A DNA stretch of 64,000 nt. Source: Betaproteobacteria bacterium (GTDB lineage: Bacteria > Pseudomonadota > Gammaproteobacteria > Burkholderiales > SG8-41). Location of the stretch: the NCBI GenBank assembly GCA_025363575.1, contig JANYDM010000003.1, positions 5,985 to 69,984 on the forward strand, written 5' to 3'. Below the pieces are notes generated by a model. The model saw only the letters and a program-made list of their open reading frames with translations. It did no database searches and was not told where the DNA came from. Positions 1 to 8,624 of the stretch are shown piece by piece. Both the position numbers and the translations under genes were made by a program. How positions within the stretch are numbered: the stretch's first letter is position 1; every line of letters begins with the position of its first letter.

Positions 1-267
1 GCCCATGATGCCGTGGCGCGCCGGATAACTGCCGGTGCCGAGCGACGTGGAGTTTACCCGCGTGACGGTCGGAAACACCGAGTGCGTGTTCTGGAACGCC
101 ACGCCTTCCTTGCGCAGCCGGTACAGAGTGGGCGTGTCGGCTTCGGTAATGCTGTCGGGCCGCAGGCCGTCGAGGACAAAAACCAGATTGAGCGTGGCGG
201 GGGATTGGGCGTGTGCGAAGCCCGCTGTGCACAAAAAGAAGAGCGAACACAAAAAATTGCGGCGCAT
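1..267 (-). CDS. Alkaline phosphatase superfamily / nucleotide pyrophosphatase-like protein, N-terminal part only
   Basis: The first 89 codons of a leftward gene that runs off the left edge. The ATG at 267 follows a purine-rich GGAGGAAA. Residues 1-20 form a signal peptide ending AHAQ, so the enzyme is exported. The segment VFVLDGLRPDSI carries the first metal-ligand Asp of the type I phosphodiesterase/nucleotide pyrophosphatase (NPP) family. FPTVTRVNSTSLGTGSYPARHGI matches the region holding the NPP nucleophile Thr and the following Asn (about T69 and N72). Known for the family: zinc-dependent hydrolysis of phosphodiester or phosphoester bonds. The substrate cannot be told because the C-terminal two thirds are missing. 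Confidence 0.75.
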   Translation of the reverse strand, partial: MRRNFLCSLFFLCTAGFAHAQSPATLNLVFVLDGLRPDSITEADTPTLYRLRKEGVAFQNTHSVFPTVTRVNSTSLGTGSYPARHGIMG

Positions 268-354
268 GTTTCCTCCCATTCGCCGCATACGTCGCGGCGT
301 TTTTATATTAAGGCCAATCTGTTACCGCGATGTTGCGGTATTGGTCTGGTAAAT

Positions 355-438
355 TTGGACACCCATCCCCATCCCGGGCCTTCCCCTTGTCCCCCATGAG
401 GACTTCCTGCGGGGCGAAGGGGAAGGTGAGGATAGCGC
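355..438. repeat. C-rich intergenic inverted repeat (family B)
   Basis: An ACCCATCCCCATCCCGGG run, then CTTCCCCTTG, and a complementary GGGGAAGGTGAGG about 45 bases later. The same kind of unit recurs at about 12567, 17095, 26459, 49654 and 50497. It lies between the stop of the NIPSNAP gene and the start of the phosphodiesterase gene and is non-coding. Confidence 0.6.
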
Positions 439-446
439 TGTCGCGT

Positions 447-1088
447 TTACTGGATGGGTGAAAACTTCGACGGCATGAGGATCTTGTTTTCCTGGGCGGT
501 CATTTCGTACGCCGGCATGTTGTGTTTCTTGGCGAGCAGCGAGGGCGGCCAGACGCCGGCTTCTTTCGCCTTGTCGCGCGTGGCGTTGCGTTCCTCGATC
601 GATTTGTACGGCCAGATGTGAACGAACTTGTTGAGCGCGCCAAGCTCGGAAACCCACGCCGCGCATAAGGGGCTCAGCTTGACGCGGTCGGCGATGCCTT
701 TTTCCCATAGCGCGATCAGCTTGGGCAATTCAGCGCCGCTCTTGAGCGTATAGGTGCGCATTTCGAAATACGGTCCGAGCTTGGCCGGCTTGAGTTCGGG
801 CGACACTGCCAGCGGCATCATGATGTCGGAACGCATGTTGACGACGAAGTCCTTGATCTTGGGCGGCCAGGTGCCGTCCTTGATGGCTTCCGCGCGGATG
901 CTGGCGCGCTCGTTCAGGTCTTTGTAGCCCCAGACGTGGACGATCTGGTTGAGCGGGCCGATTTCGGTGTGCCAGAACGCGGCCAGCAGCGAATGCTTCT
1001 TGCGTATCTCGTAGGCCTCGGCGAAGCGCGCCTCGACCTCGGGGACGGAATGGGGTTTGAGATCGTAGGTTCTCATTTCGTAAATCAT
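447..1088 (-). CDS. NIPSNAP family protein with two tandem domains
   Basis: A 213-residue protein with two NIPSNAP-type (dimeric alpha-beta barrel) domains in tandem. Domain 1 starts MIYEMRTYDLKP (residues 1-95) and domain 2 starts YFEMRTYTLKSG (about 107-205). Both contain the family's H-x-W/E...LN.(I/F)VH(V/I)W.Y pattern followed by E(R)A..R. ATG 1088 is preceded by AAAGGA with good spacing. Function in bacteria is poorly known; members often sit beside catabolic enzymes, as here beside a dehydrogenase. No signal peptide, so cytoplasmic. The two-domain architecture is common for bacterial members of about 210 residues. Confidence 0.85.
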   Translation of the reverse strand: MIYEMRTYDLKPHSVPEVEARFAEAYEIRKKHSLLAAFWHTEIGPLNQIVHVWGYKDLNERASIRAEAIKDGTWPPKIKDFVVNMRSDIMMPLAVSPELKPAKLGPYFEMRTYTLKSGAELPKLIALWEKGIADRVKLSPLCAAWVSELGALNKFVHIWPYKSIEERNATRDKAKEAGVWPPSLLAKKHNMPAYEMTAQENKILMPSKFSPIQ

Positions 1089-1123
1089 GCTAATTCCTTT
1101 CTGGTTGAATTCAATTTCAAAAT

Positions 1124-2017
1124 TCAGCGCGCAGTCTTGCCGGGCCAGCGCGCGGGCAGCAACGTCGCGTCGCCCTTGCCGAGGCCGTCGCGCGCGGCTT
1201 CATCGAAACACTCGAGCGCGCGCGCGGTGACGGGCAGGGTGCTGCCGAGCGCCTGCGCCTCTTCGATCATCGTTTGCAGGTCTTTGCGTATCGAATCGAT
1301 GTCGAACGTGATCGCGCCGGTGTCTTCGCTTTTCAGCGCTTTGGCAATGGCGGGCCCACGCATCTTGAGCATGTTCGGACCGCCTGAAGTGTCGGCGAGT
1401 ATATCCATCACGCGCGCCGGATCGAGGCCCAGCGGCTTGCACAGAACCAACGCTTCGCCGAGCGCCTGCCAGTATACGAGCAGCGGCAGGTTGATCGCGA
1501 GCTTCATGCTGGCGCCGGCGCCGATCGGCCCGACGTGCTCGACGCGCCGGCATAACTGGTCGAGCAGTGGTTTCGCGCGCGCGACGTCCGCGGCGGCGCC
1601 GCCGGCGAAACCGAACAACTTGCCATCGCGCGCGGGGCCGACCGAACCGCCGACCGGGCAATCGATCAACGCAGCTTGCCTGGCGGCGACTTTCGCCGCG
1701 AGCGCTTTCTCCGTCACCGGTCGCACCGTGCTCATCTCGATAAACAACTTGCCCTTGACGTCGCCGGCGAGCAAGCCGTCCTTACCGTCATAGGCGGCAT
1801 CGATGGCTTCTGCGTTGGTCAATATGGTGATGACAACCTCCACGCCATTCGCAAGCTCGCGCGGCGTGGCTGCGATCTTGATGCCGGACGGCGCGAGCGC
1901 CTGCGCTTTTGCCGCGGTGCGGTTCCATGCGCTCACTTCATGGCCGAGGCCCGCGAGTCGCGCCGCGATAGCGGCCCCCATCTTGCCGATGCCGACGATG
2001 CCGATTTTCAAATGCAT
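1124..2017 (-). CDS. NAD(P)-dependent beta-hydroxyacid dehydrogenase (3-hydroxyisobutyrate dehydrogenase family)
   Basis: 297 residues if started at ATG 2017, which places the Rossmann motif GIVGIGKMGAAIAARL right at the N-terminus; an upstream GTG at 2050 is less likely. DCPVGGSVGPARDGKL is the family's substrate-binding DxPVxGG loop. GAGASMKLAINL contains the catalytic Lys of the SxxKxxxN motif, and the C-terminal all-alpha domain follows. The family oxidises beta-hydroxyacids or reduces tartronate semialdehyde-type substrates with NAD(P); the substrate cannot be told here. Same strand as the NIPSNAP gene, 35 bases upstream of it, so probably co-transcribed. Confidence 0.85.
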   Translation of the reverse strand: MHLKIGIVGIGKMGAAIAARLAGLGHEVSAWNRTAAKAQALAPSGIKIAATPRELANGVEVVITILTNAEAIDAAYDGKDGLLAGDVKGKLFIEMSTVRPVTEKALAAKVAARQAALIDCPVGGSVGPARDGKLFGFAGGAAADVARAKPLLDQLCRRVEHVGPIGAGASMKLAINLPLLVYWQALGEALVLCKPLGLDPARVMDILADTSGGPNMLKMRGPAIAKALKSEDTGAITFDIDSIRKDLQTMIEEAQALGSTLPVTARALECFDEAARDGLGKGDATLLPARWPGKTAR

Positions 2018-2131
2018 TCTCCCGATACGTTGAGTCAGCAGTGTTGACACTCGCGCTGGCGTAGCGTCAAACTGGCACGCGGAATATTAGCAGGTTCGCC
2101 GACATAGAGCGGCGCAGGAGGAGCTTCGGAA

Positions 2132-3877
2132 ATGAGTTCGCCAGTCAGCGAAATTCGCGACGGCATGCGCATCGAGTGGGACGTGGCCATCGCGATGAAT
2201 GACGGCTGCGTTCTGCGCGCCGACGTGTTCCGCCCGCCGCGCGCCGGCAGGTGGCCGGTGATCCTGAGCTACGGTCCATACGCAAAAGGTCTGCATTTCG
2301 AGGACGGCTATCCGAGCGCGTGGCGGCGCATGATCGAGACGCATCCCGATGTCGCCGCGGGTTCGTCGAACAAATATCAGAACTGGGAAGTGGTTGATCC
2401 CGAGAAATGGGTGCCGGACGGCTACGCGGTCGTGCGCGTCGATGCCCGCGGCACCGGGCGTTCGCCTGGCTTCATCGATCACTTTTCGCCGCGCGAAACG
2501 AAAGATTTCTACCAGTGCATTGAATGGGCCGGTGTGCAGGCGTGGTCGGACGGCAAGGTCGGCTTGAACGGCATTTCCTATTACGGCATCAATCAATGGC
2601 ACGTCGCGTCATTGCGTCCGCCGCATCTCGCGGCGATGTGCATCTGGGAGGGTGCTGCCGACTGGTATCGCGACATGACGCACCACGGCGGCATTCTGTC
2701 GACGTTCTGGGAGAATTGGTACGACATGCAGGTGAAGACCGTGCAGTACGGCTGCGGCGAGGCTGGTAAGCGCAGCCGCGTCACCGGGCAGCTCGTATGC
2801 GGCGACGAACTGTTGAGCGCGGGAGAACTCGCCAAGAATCGCTGCGACTTCGGCAACGCGATACGCGCGCATCCGCTCGACGATAGCTACCACAAGGCGC
2901 GCTCGCCGAAATGGCACAAGATCACAGTGCCTTTTCTGTCTGCGGCGAACTGGGGCGGGCAGGGTCTGCATCCGCGCGGCAATTTCGAGGGCTACATGCG
3001 CGCGGCGTCGCAACACAAGTGGCTCGAAGCGCATGGCATCGAGCACTGGACTCATTTCTACACCGACTACGGCGTCAAGCTGCAAAAGCGCTTCTTCGCG
3101 CATTTCCTTAAAGGCGAAAAGAACGGCTGGGCGAAGCAGCCGCGCGTGCAACTGCAGGTGCGGCATCCCGACCGCTTTGCCGAGCGCCACGAAAACGAAT
3201 GGCCGCTCGCGCGCACGCTGTGGACGAAGCTTTATCTCGACCCGGTCGCGCATGCGTTGACGCAGGCACCGCCGCTTGCGTCATCAATCCTTGAATACGA
3301 CGCGATGGGCGATGGCGTGACTTTTCTTTCGCCGCCGCTGCCGCAGGCAACCGAGATCACCGGGCCGTCAGCGGCGAAATTGTTCGTGTCGTCCTCGACC
3401 CGCGACGTGGATTTGTTCCTGGTGCTGCGCGTCTTCTCGGCGGACCTGAGGGAAATCGTGTTTCAGGGTGCGATCGATCCGCACACGCCGGTCGCGCAGG
3501 GTTGGTTGCGCGCATCGCATCGCAAATTGGACCGCAAACTGTCGCTGCCGTACCGGCCGTACCACACGCACGACAAATTGCAGCCGCTGAAGCGCAACGA
3601 AGTCGTCGAACTCGATATCGAGTTATGGCCGGCGTCTATCGTGGTGCCGGCCGGCTGCCGCATTGCGCTGTCCGTGCGCGGCCGCGACTATATTTATCCC
3701 GGCGGCAGCGGCGGCAAGCTGTCGAATTTCAAAAACGAACTCACCGGCTGCGGACCTTTTCTGCACGACGATCCGCGCGACCGCCCACCGGCGGTTTTTC
3801 ACAACAAGGTCAAGTTGCACTGCGGCCCGCAGCGCGCGGCTTACGTATTGCTGCCGGTGATTCCATCCAGGCGTTGA
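2132..3877 (+). CDS. CocE/NonD family hydrolase
   Basis: A 581-residue cytoplasmic hydrolase preceded by AGGAGGAG. N-terminal alpha/beta-hydrolase domain with DARGTGRSPG before the nucleophile elbow LNGISYYGI (Ser about residue 149), an His in GIEHWTHFYTDYG (about 304), and a C-terminal jelly-roll domain (about residue 350 on) with WPLARTLWTKLYL. Known for the family: hydrolysis of esters or acyl-amides such as cocaine or X-Pro peptides. The position of the usual catalytic Asp reads NWGG instead of W(Y/F)D, a trait shared with the paralogue at 47937. The next gene (GST) starts 16 bases after the stop, suggesting an operon. Substrate unknown. Confidence 0.85.
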   Translation: MSSPVSEIRDGMRIEWDVAIAMNDGCVLRADVFRPPRAGRWPVILSYGPYAKGLHFEDGYPSAWRRMIETHPDVAAGSSNKYQNWEVVDPEKWVPDGYAVVRVDARGTGRSPGFIDHFSPRETKDFYQCIEWAGVQAWSDGKVGLNGISYYGINQWHVASLRPPHLAAMCIWEGAADWYRDMTHHGGILSTFWENWYDMQVKTVQYGCGEAGKRSRVTGQLVCGDELLSAGELAKNRCDFGNAIRAHPLDDSYHKARSPKWHKITVPFLSAANWGGQGLHPRGNFEGYMRAASQHKWLEAHGIEHWTHFYTDYGVKLQKRFFAHFLKGEKNGWAKQPRVQLQVRHPDRFAERHENEWPLARTLWTKLYLDPVAHALTQAPPLASSILEYDAMGDGVTFLSPPLPQATEITGPSAAKLFVSSSTRDVDLFLVLRVFSADLREIVFQGAIDPHTPVAQGWLRASHRKLDRKLSLPYRPYHTHDKLQPLKRNEVVELDIELWPASIVVPAGCRIALSVRGRDYIYPGGSGGKLSNFKNELTGCGPFLHDDPRDRPPAVFHNKVKLHCGPQRAAYVLLPVIPSRR

Positions 3878-3893
3878 ACAGGAGCTATTTGTC

Positions 3894-4547
3894 ATGAAAC
3901 TGTACGGATTCTGGCGCTCGCTCGCGACTTACCGCGTGCGCGTGGCACTCGCGTTAAAAGGACTTGATGCCGACGCAGTGTCGATTGATCTGCTGAAAGG
4001 CAATCAGCACGATGCCGCTTACAAGGCGGTCAATCCGCAAAGCGTCGTGCCTGCGCTGGTGATCGATGACGGGCCGCCATTGTTTCAATCGATGGCGATA
4101 CTCGAATACCTCGATGAGGCGCATCCTCAACCGCCGCTGCTGCCGAAAGACGCCCGCGGACGCGCGCGCGTGCGCGGGCTTGCGCAGATCGTCGTCAGCG
4201 ACGGTCATCCGCTCATCGTGCCGCGTATCCGCGTTTACATGGAAAAGGAACTGAAGCTCGACGAGGCGACGCGCAATCGCTGGCTCGCGCACTGGTCCCT
4301 GAAGGCGCTCGAAGCGGTCGAAGGCCATCTCGCGAAGGAAAAAGAGAGCGGGCTTTTTTGCCACGGCGACGACATAACCATTGCCGATATCTGCGTGGCG
4401 TCGCAAGTGATAGGCGCGAAGAATTATTTCAATTGCGACGTCTCGGGGGTGCCGACCGTGATGCGCGTGTTCGACGAGTGTATGAAGAACCCCGCGTTCG
4501 ACCGCGCGCTGCCACAGAATCAGCCGGACGCGAATACGGCGCATTAA
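3894..4547 (+). CDS. maiA: Maleylacetoacetate isomerase / zeta-class glutathione S-transferase
   Basis: 217 residues, the usual length for MaiA. The N-terminal thioredoxin-like domain begins KLYGFWRSLATYRVRVALAL, close to the zeta-class SSxSxRVRIAL active-site motif, although the Ser-Ser pair is changed to S-L-A-T. NPQSVVPALVIDDG is the cis-Pro glutathione site and PLFQSMAILEYLDE the gamma-glutamyl site. The helical C-terminal domain includes the GDDITIADICV motif. MaiA isomerises maleylacetoacetate or maleylpyruvate to the fumaryl form in tyrosine or gentisate breakdown using glutathione. Neighbours do not include hmgA or fahA, so a role on another substrate is possible. Start chosen after AGGAGC. 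Confidence 0.75.
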   Translation: MKLYGFWRSLATYRVRVALALKGLDADAVSIDLLKGNQHDAAYKAVNPQSVVPALVIDDGPPLFQSMAILEYLDEAHPQPPLLPKDARGRARVRGLAQIVVSDGHPLIVPRIRVYMEKELKLDEATRNRWLAHWSLKALEAVEGHLAKEKESGLFCHGDDITIADICVASQVIGAKNYFNCDVSGVPTVMRVFDECMKNPAFDRALPQNQPDANTAH

Positions 4548-4595
4548 GCAGGATTCGGTATAAGCTAAACGTAATAACCAGAAGGAGGAGAACAC

Positions 4596-5843
4596 ATGAC
4601 CATCGATCGCAGGCGTTTCATGCAGGCTGCCGGCGCGGGTATTGGCGTTTCGGCATTGGGGTTACCGGCGCTCGCGCGCGCACAGGGGGCGCCGATCAAG
4701 CTCGGCCTGATGACGGTCAAGACCGGGCCGCTCGCCTCCGGCGGCATTGACATGGAGAAAGCGCTGATTATGTATTTGCGCGAACGCAACTACATGATGG
4801 CCGGCCGCAAGATCGAGTTGTTCGTCGCCGACAGCGCCGGCAATCCGGCTCAAGCCAAAGCGAAGACGCAGGAACTCGTCGAGAAAGACCGCATCAACGT
4901 CATGATCGGGCCGCTTGCGGCCGGCGAGGCGCTGGCGACGGACGACTACATACGCGAGCAGCAGTTGCCGACGCTGTCGGTTGCCGCGGCCGAGGACATG
5001 ACGCAGCGCAAACCCAACCCGTGGTTCGTGCGCGGCACCTCGACGTCGTCGCAGTGCGCGCATCCGCTCGCCGACTATTGCTACAAGACGCTCAAGTACC
5101 GGCGTATGGCGGTGATCGCGGACGACATTCCTTACGGCCACGAAATGTGCGCGGGCTTCCAGCGCGTGTTCGAGGAACTCGGCGGCAAGATCGTGCAGAA
5201 AATGTTCCCGCCGCTGACCGTGCCCGATTACGGCACCTTCCTCGCGCAATTGAAGACCAACATCGACGGCGTCTTCCTCGGTTTCGCCGGCTCCAACGGT
5301 TTTCGCTACGTGCGCCAGTTCAATGAGTACGGGCTGCGCGGCAAAGTCAACATCGTCGGCGGCATGACCGCGCTCGACGAGGCGGTGCTGCGCAACATGA
5401 AGATCGAGGCGCTCGGCATCGTTACGACGTGCTGGTACTCGGCCAAGCTCGAGAATCCGCTCAACCAGAAGTTCGCTGCGGCGTTTCGCGCCGAGGCGGG
5501 CTACGACCCGGGTTTTTACGCGGCGGCTACCTACGTCGAAGCCGCGGTACTCGAAAACGCGCTGAACGCGATCAAGGGCAGCATCGAGAGCAAGCCGGCG
5601 TTCATGAAGGCGCTGCGCGCGAGCAAAACCGACACCGTGCGCGGGCGCGTCGCATTCGACCAGTACGGCAATGTGGTCGGCAACGTTTACATCCGCAAAG
5701 TCGAGCGCGAGGAGGGCAGGCTCGTCAACACGGTGATCCAGACTTATCCGAACGTGAGCCAGTTCTGGACTTACAAGCCGGAAGAGTTTCTGAAAAACCC
5801 GGTGTATTCGCGCGATTATCCGCCGGCGAAAAATCTCGAGTAA
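4596..5843 (+). CDS. Branched-chain amino acid-type ABC transporter substrate-binding protein (LivK-like), Tat exported
   Basis: 415 residues. The N-terminus IDRRRFMQAAGAGIG is a twin-arginine signal peptide ending ALARAQG. The mature part begins IKLGLMTVKTGPLASGG, followed by AKTQELVEKDRINVMIGP and GFYAAATYVEAAVLENAL, the pattern of periplasmic-binding-protein-like I (Peripla_BP_6) receptors. Strong AGGAGGAG ribosome site. It heads the first Liv cluster: the permease, second permease and two ATPase genes follow from 6031 after a repeat-filled 187-base gap. Such receptors in betaproteobacteria often bind aromatic acids or amides rather than amino acids; the ligand is not readable here. Confidence 0.85.
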   Translation: MTIDRRRFMQAAGAGIGVSALGLPALARAQGAPIKLGLMTVKTGPLASGGIDMEKALIMYLRERNYMMAGRKIELFVADSAGNPAQAKAKTQELVEKDRINVMIGPLAAGEALATDDYIREQQLPTLSVAAAEDMTQRKPNPWFVRGTSTSSQCAHPLADYCYKTLKYRRMAVIADDIPYGHEMCAGFQRVFEELGGKIVQKMFPPLTVPDYGTFLAQLKTNIDGVFLGFAGSNGFRYVRQFNEYGLRGKVNIVGGMTALDEAVLRNMKIEALGIVTTCWYSAKLENPLNQKFAAAFRAEAGYDPGFYAAATYVEAAVLENALNAIKGSIESKPAFMKALRASKTDTVRGRVAFDQYGNVVGNVYIRKVEREEGRLVNTVIQTYPNVSQFWTYKPEEFLKNPVYSRDYPPAKNLE

Positions 5844-5852
5844 TTCAAAAAC

Positions 5853-5965
5853 ATTCGCCACAGAGGGCACAGAGAACACAGAGGAAAAACAAATAAAAAT
5901 CCCTGCGCGCAGGATTCATGTTTTTTGAATTTCTCTGTTCTTTCTGTGTCCTCTGTGGCCGGGCT
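5853..5965. repeat. Long intergenic inverted repeat between receptor and permease genes
   Basis: Arms GCCACAGAGGGCACAGAGAA (from 5854) and CTGTGTCCTCTGTGGC (about 5944-5960), themselves built from CACAGAG units, enclose an AT-rich centre with CTGCGCGCAG. Architecture matches the other dispersed repeat family in this window but the arm sequence differs. It could form a large hairpin in mRNA and attenuate permease expression relative to the receptor. Confidence 0.7.
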
Positions 5966-6030
5966 TTTGATTTTTGAATTTTTGAGATGAGTTCTGACTC
6001 ACCCAATCGCCACGCTAACGCTCACCACGC

Positions 6031-6894
6031 ATGCAATTCTGGATCATACAGACGCTGAACAGCCTTGCCCTCGGCGGGCTGCTGTTCCTGTTGTCCGCCG
6101 GTTTCTCGCTGATCTTCGGCGTGATGCGCATCGCGAACCTCACGCACGGCGCGCTGTTCATGCTTGGCGCGTACGTGGGCGTGACGATATTGCGGTACGT
6201 GCCTAACCTGTGGGCTGCCGCGCTGCTCGGCGGGCTCGTGGTCGCGCTGTTCGGCGGGCTGCTCGAGCGCTTCATTCTGCGCGCGCTCGCCGGCAACGCG
6301 CTCGGGCAGGTGCTGGTCACCCTCGGCTTCGCTTTCATCATCGCCGATTTTTGCCTCGTCGTTTGGGGGGGCGATCCGATTCCGGTGCCGACGCCTGAAT
6401 ATCTGCAGCATCCGCTGGTCGTGATGGGCGTCGCTTTTCCCAGCTACCGGCTGGTCGTAATCGTTATTGCGGCGGTCACCGCAATTGCACTTTATCTCTT
6501 GATGGAGCGCACGCGGCTGGGCGCGATGATACGCGCGGGTGTCGACGACATGCAGATGGCGCGCGCCGTCGGCATCCCGGTGTCGAAATTGTTCACCATC
6601 GTGTTCTGCCTCGGCGCCGGACTCGCCGGCGCGGGCGGCGTGATCGGCGGGCCGATACTGTCGGCGTACCCGGGATTGGACGCCGACATGCTGCCGCTTG
6701 CGCTGATCGTCGTGATATTGGGCGGCGTCGGCAGTCTTATCGGCGCATTTGTCGGCAGCTTCATTATCGGCTTCATCTACACGTTCGGCACTGCGCTGCT
6801 ACCCGATCTCGCGTACGTGATCTTGTTTCTGCCGATGATTGTCGTGATCGCGTTCCGGCCGCGCGGGTTGTTCGGAAAGCAAATAACGCAATGA
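6031..6894 (+). CDS. livH: Branched-chain amino acid-type ABC transporter permease, LivH family
   Basis: 287 residues, very hydrophobic with about eight membrane spans. The N-terminal span LNSLALGGLLFLLSAGFSLIFGVMRIANLTHG is the conserved LivH signature, and the cytoplasmic EAA-like loop occurs around RAGVDDMQMARAVGIP. The C-terminus ends IAFRPRGLFGK, typical of the family. Overlaps the livM-type gene by four bases (ATGA), so translation is coupled. It forms half of the inner-membrane channel with the next gene. Confidence 0.9.
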   Translation: MQFWIIQTLNSLALGGLLFLLSAGFSLIFGVMRIANLTHGALFMLGAYVGVTILRYVPNLWAAALLGGLVVALFGGLLERFILRALAGNALGQVLVTLGFAFIIADFCLVVWGGDPIPVPTPEYLQHPLVVMGVAFPSYRLVVIVIAAVTAIALYLLMERTRLGAMIRAGVDDMQMARAVGIPVSKLFTIVFCLGAGLAGAGGVIGGPILSAYPGLDADMLPLALIVVILGGVGSLIGAFVGSFIIGFIYTFGTALLPDLAYVILFLPMIVVIAFRPRGLFGKQITQ

Positions 6895-7820
6895 AGCACG
6901 CCGGCTGGTGGGTGTTGCTGCTCGCAACAGTAGCGTTGCCGTTCGCGGCCGGCGAGTACTACGTCAATTTCGCCAGCCAGATTTTCATCGCGGTGATATT
7001 TGCGGCGAGCCTCAACCTGCTGGTTGGCTATGGCGGCCTGCCGTCGCTCGGTCACGCGGCCTATCTCGGCGTCGCCGCGTACTTATCGGCGTGGCTCTAT
7101 CTCAAGTATGGCCTCGCGCACTGGATGATCGCGCCGCTGACACTGATCGCGACGACGGTCATGGCGGGATTGTTCGGACTTATCTCATTGCGCGCGACCG
7201 GCCTCGGGTTTCTGATGCTGACTCTCGCGCTGTCGCAGGTGCTGTGGGGCACCGCCTACCGCTGGGTCGCGGTGACCGAAGGCGACAATGGCCTGCGCGG
7301 TCTTACGCGTCCGGCGCCGTTCGGCGTGAGCTTGGACCAGCCGGTGGCGTTTTATTTTTTCGCGCTGGCAGTCACGGTGATCGCGCTGTGGTTTATGGCG
7401 CGCTTCGTCGGCTCGCCCTTCGGCGCGGCGCTGAAAGGCGCGCGCGACCAGGCGCGGCGCATGAGCGCGCTCGGCCACGACGTGTGGCTGATTCGCTGGA
7501 TCACTTTCGTCTACGCCGGATTCTGGGGCGCGGTGTCGGGACTCCTGTTCGTGTACTACCATAAGTACATACACCCGGCGTCGCTGTCGCTCACGAGCTC
7601 GGCCGAAGGCCTGATCGGCGTGATCGCGGGCGGTTCCGGCACGCTCGCCGGTCCGCTGATAGGCGCTGCGATCGTGATGGTGCTGAAGAACTACGTGTCG
7701 GCGTACATCGAGCGCTGGAATATGCTGCTCGGTTTCGTGTTCGTGGTCATCGTCATCTTTATGCCAGACGGGCTCGTGCCCGGCGTGCGCCGGCTATGGG
7801 CACGCTGGCGAAAACCATGA
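6891..7820 (+). CDS. livM: Branched-chain amino acid-type ABC transporter permease, LivM family
   Basis: 309 residues, multi-span membrane protein. YYVNFASQIFIAVIFAASLNLLVGYGGLPSLGHAA is the family signature; GDNGLRGLTRP and the cytoplasmic loop KGARDQARRMSALGHDVW follow. Starts inside the end of livH (ATGA) and overlaps the next ATPase gene the same way. Partner of LivH; the ligand is defined by the receptor, most likely the protein at 4596. Confidence 0.9.
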   Translation: MKHAGWWVLLLATVALPFAAGEYYVNFASQIFIAVIFAASLNLLVGYGGLPSLGHAAYLGVAAYLSAWLYLKYGLAHWMIAPLTLIATTVMAGLFGLISLRATGLGFLMLTLALSQVLWGTAYRWVAVTEGDNGLRGLTRPAPFGVSLDQPVAFYFFALAVTVIALWFMARFVGSPFGAALKGARDQARRMSALGHDVWLIRWITFVYAGFWGAVSGLLFVYYHKYIHPASLSLTSSAEGLIGVIAGGSGTLAGPLIGAAIVMVLKNYVSAYIERWNMLLGFVFVVIVIFMPDGLVPGVRRLWARWRKP

Positions 7821-8557
7821 TTGCCGCGCTCGACATTCGCGGACTCAAGAAATCGTTCGGCGGCTTGCCCGCGACGAACGACGTGTCGCTGACGGTCATG
7901 CCGGGCGAGCGCCGCCTCATCATCGGGCCCAATGGCGCGGGCAAGACGACGCTCTTCAACCTGATTGCGGGGGACTTGAAGCGCGACGCCGGCACGATTC
8001 ATCTCTTCGGCGAAGAAGTGCAGCGCATGCGGCCGCACCGGCGCGCGCAGCGCGGCCTCGCGCGCACCTACCAGATCATCACGCTGTTCGCGCACGACAC
8101 GCTCGAGCACAACGTCGCGCTGTCGCTGCTCGGCATGACCAGAGCGCGCTGGAACATGTTTGCGCCGCTCGACGGGCAAGCACATCTGTATGCGGAAGCG
8201 CGCGCGGTGCTCGCGCGGGTCGGACTCGAGCACCTTGCCGGACGGCCGTTGAGCGCCGTGTCGTACGGCGAGAAGCGCCGCGTCGAGATCGCGATGGCGC
8301 TCGCGCAGAAGCCGAAGGTGCTCCTGCTCGACGAGCCGCTGGCGGGATTGTCGCGCGAGGAGCGCGGCGCGATCAGCCAGCTCATCGCGGCTATTCCGCG
8401 CGAAACCACCGTCGTCATGATCGAGCATGACATGGACACGGCGCTCGACCTCGCCGAGAACATCACGGTCCTGCATTACGGCAGCGTGATCGTCGAAGGC
8501 ACGCGCAGCGCGGTCGTCGCCGATCCGAAAACACGCGAGGTTTATCTTGGAAAATGA
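7817..8557 (+). CDS. livG: ABC transporter ATP-binding protein, LivG family
   Basis: 246 residues from ATG 7817, which overlaps the livM stop as ATGA; an in-frame ATG at 7796 would add seven residues. Walker A GPNGAGKT, the family's RTYQIITLF Q-loop, ABC signature VSYGEKRRVEIAMAL (degenerate, YGEKR instead of SGGQ), Walker B VLLLDEPLAGLS and the switch His in VVMIEHDMD. The C-terminus ends TREVYLGK. Energises the LivHM channel together with the following LivF. The stop lies in the first unit of a 13-bp tandem repeat. Confidence 0.9.
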   Translation: MIAALDIRGLKKSFGGLPATNDVSLTVMPGERRLIIGPNGAGKTTLFNLIAGDLKRDAGTIHLFGEEVQRMRPHRRAQRGLARTYQIITLFAHDTLEHNVALSLLGMTRARWNMFAPLDGQAHLYAEARAVLARVGLEHLAGRPLSAVSYGEKRRVEIAMALAQKPKVLLLDEPLAGLSREERGAISQLIAAIPRETTVVMIEHDMDTALDLAENITVLHYGSVIVEGTRSAVVADPKTREVYLGK

Positions 8558-8624
8558 GCTTGGCAAATGAGCTTGGCAATTGAGCTTGGCAATTGAGCTT
8601 GGAGAATGAGCTTGGAGAATGAGC
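8547..8624 (+). repeat. Six tandem 13-bp units spanning the livG stop and livF start
   Basis: Six consecutive 13-mers of the form TTGG(A/C)(A/G)A(A/T)TGAGC. The livG TGA is at 8555-8557 in unit 1 and the livF ATG at 8619 in unit 6. Each unit offers an ATG or TTG, but with a 13-base period successive starts fall in different frames; the upstream ones checked close quickly (for example at the TGA after GCCACC). Units 5 and 6 carry GGAGA, the best ribosome-binding match for livF. Confidence 0.9.

Noticed and set aside
4662..5879. Long antisense open frame over the LivK gene (also others such as 37567-38865 and 47910-49400 on the minus strand)
   Set aside because: Arg/His-rich products without domains, lying fully opposite clear genes; typical of GC-rich DNA with strong third-position bias.
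8547..8624. CRISPR-like array
   Set aside because: Units are only 13 bp with no spacers; simple tandem repeat.
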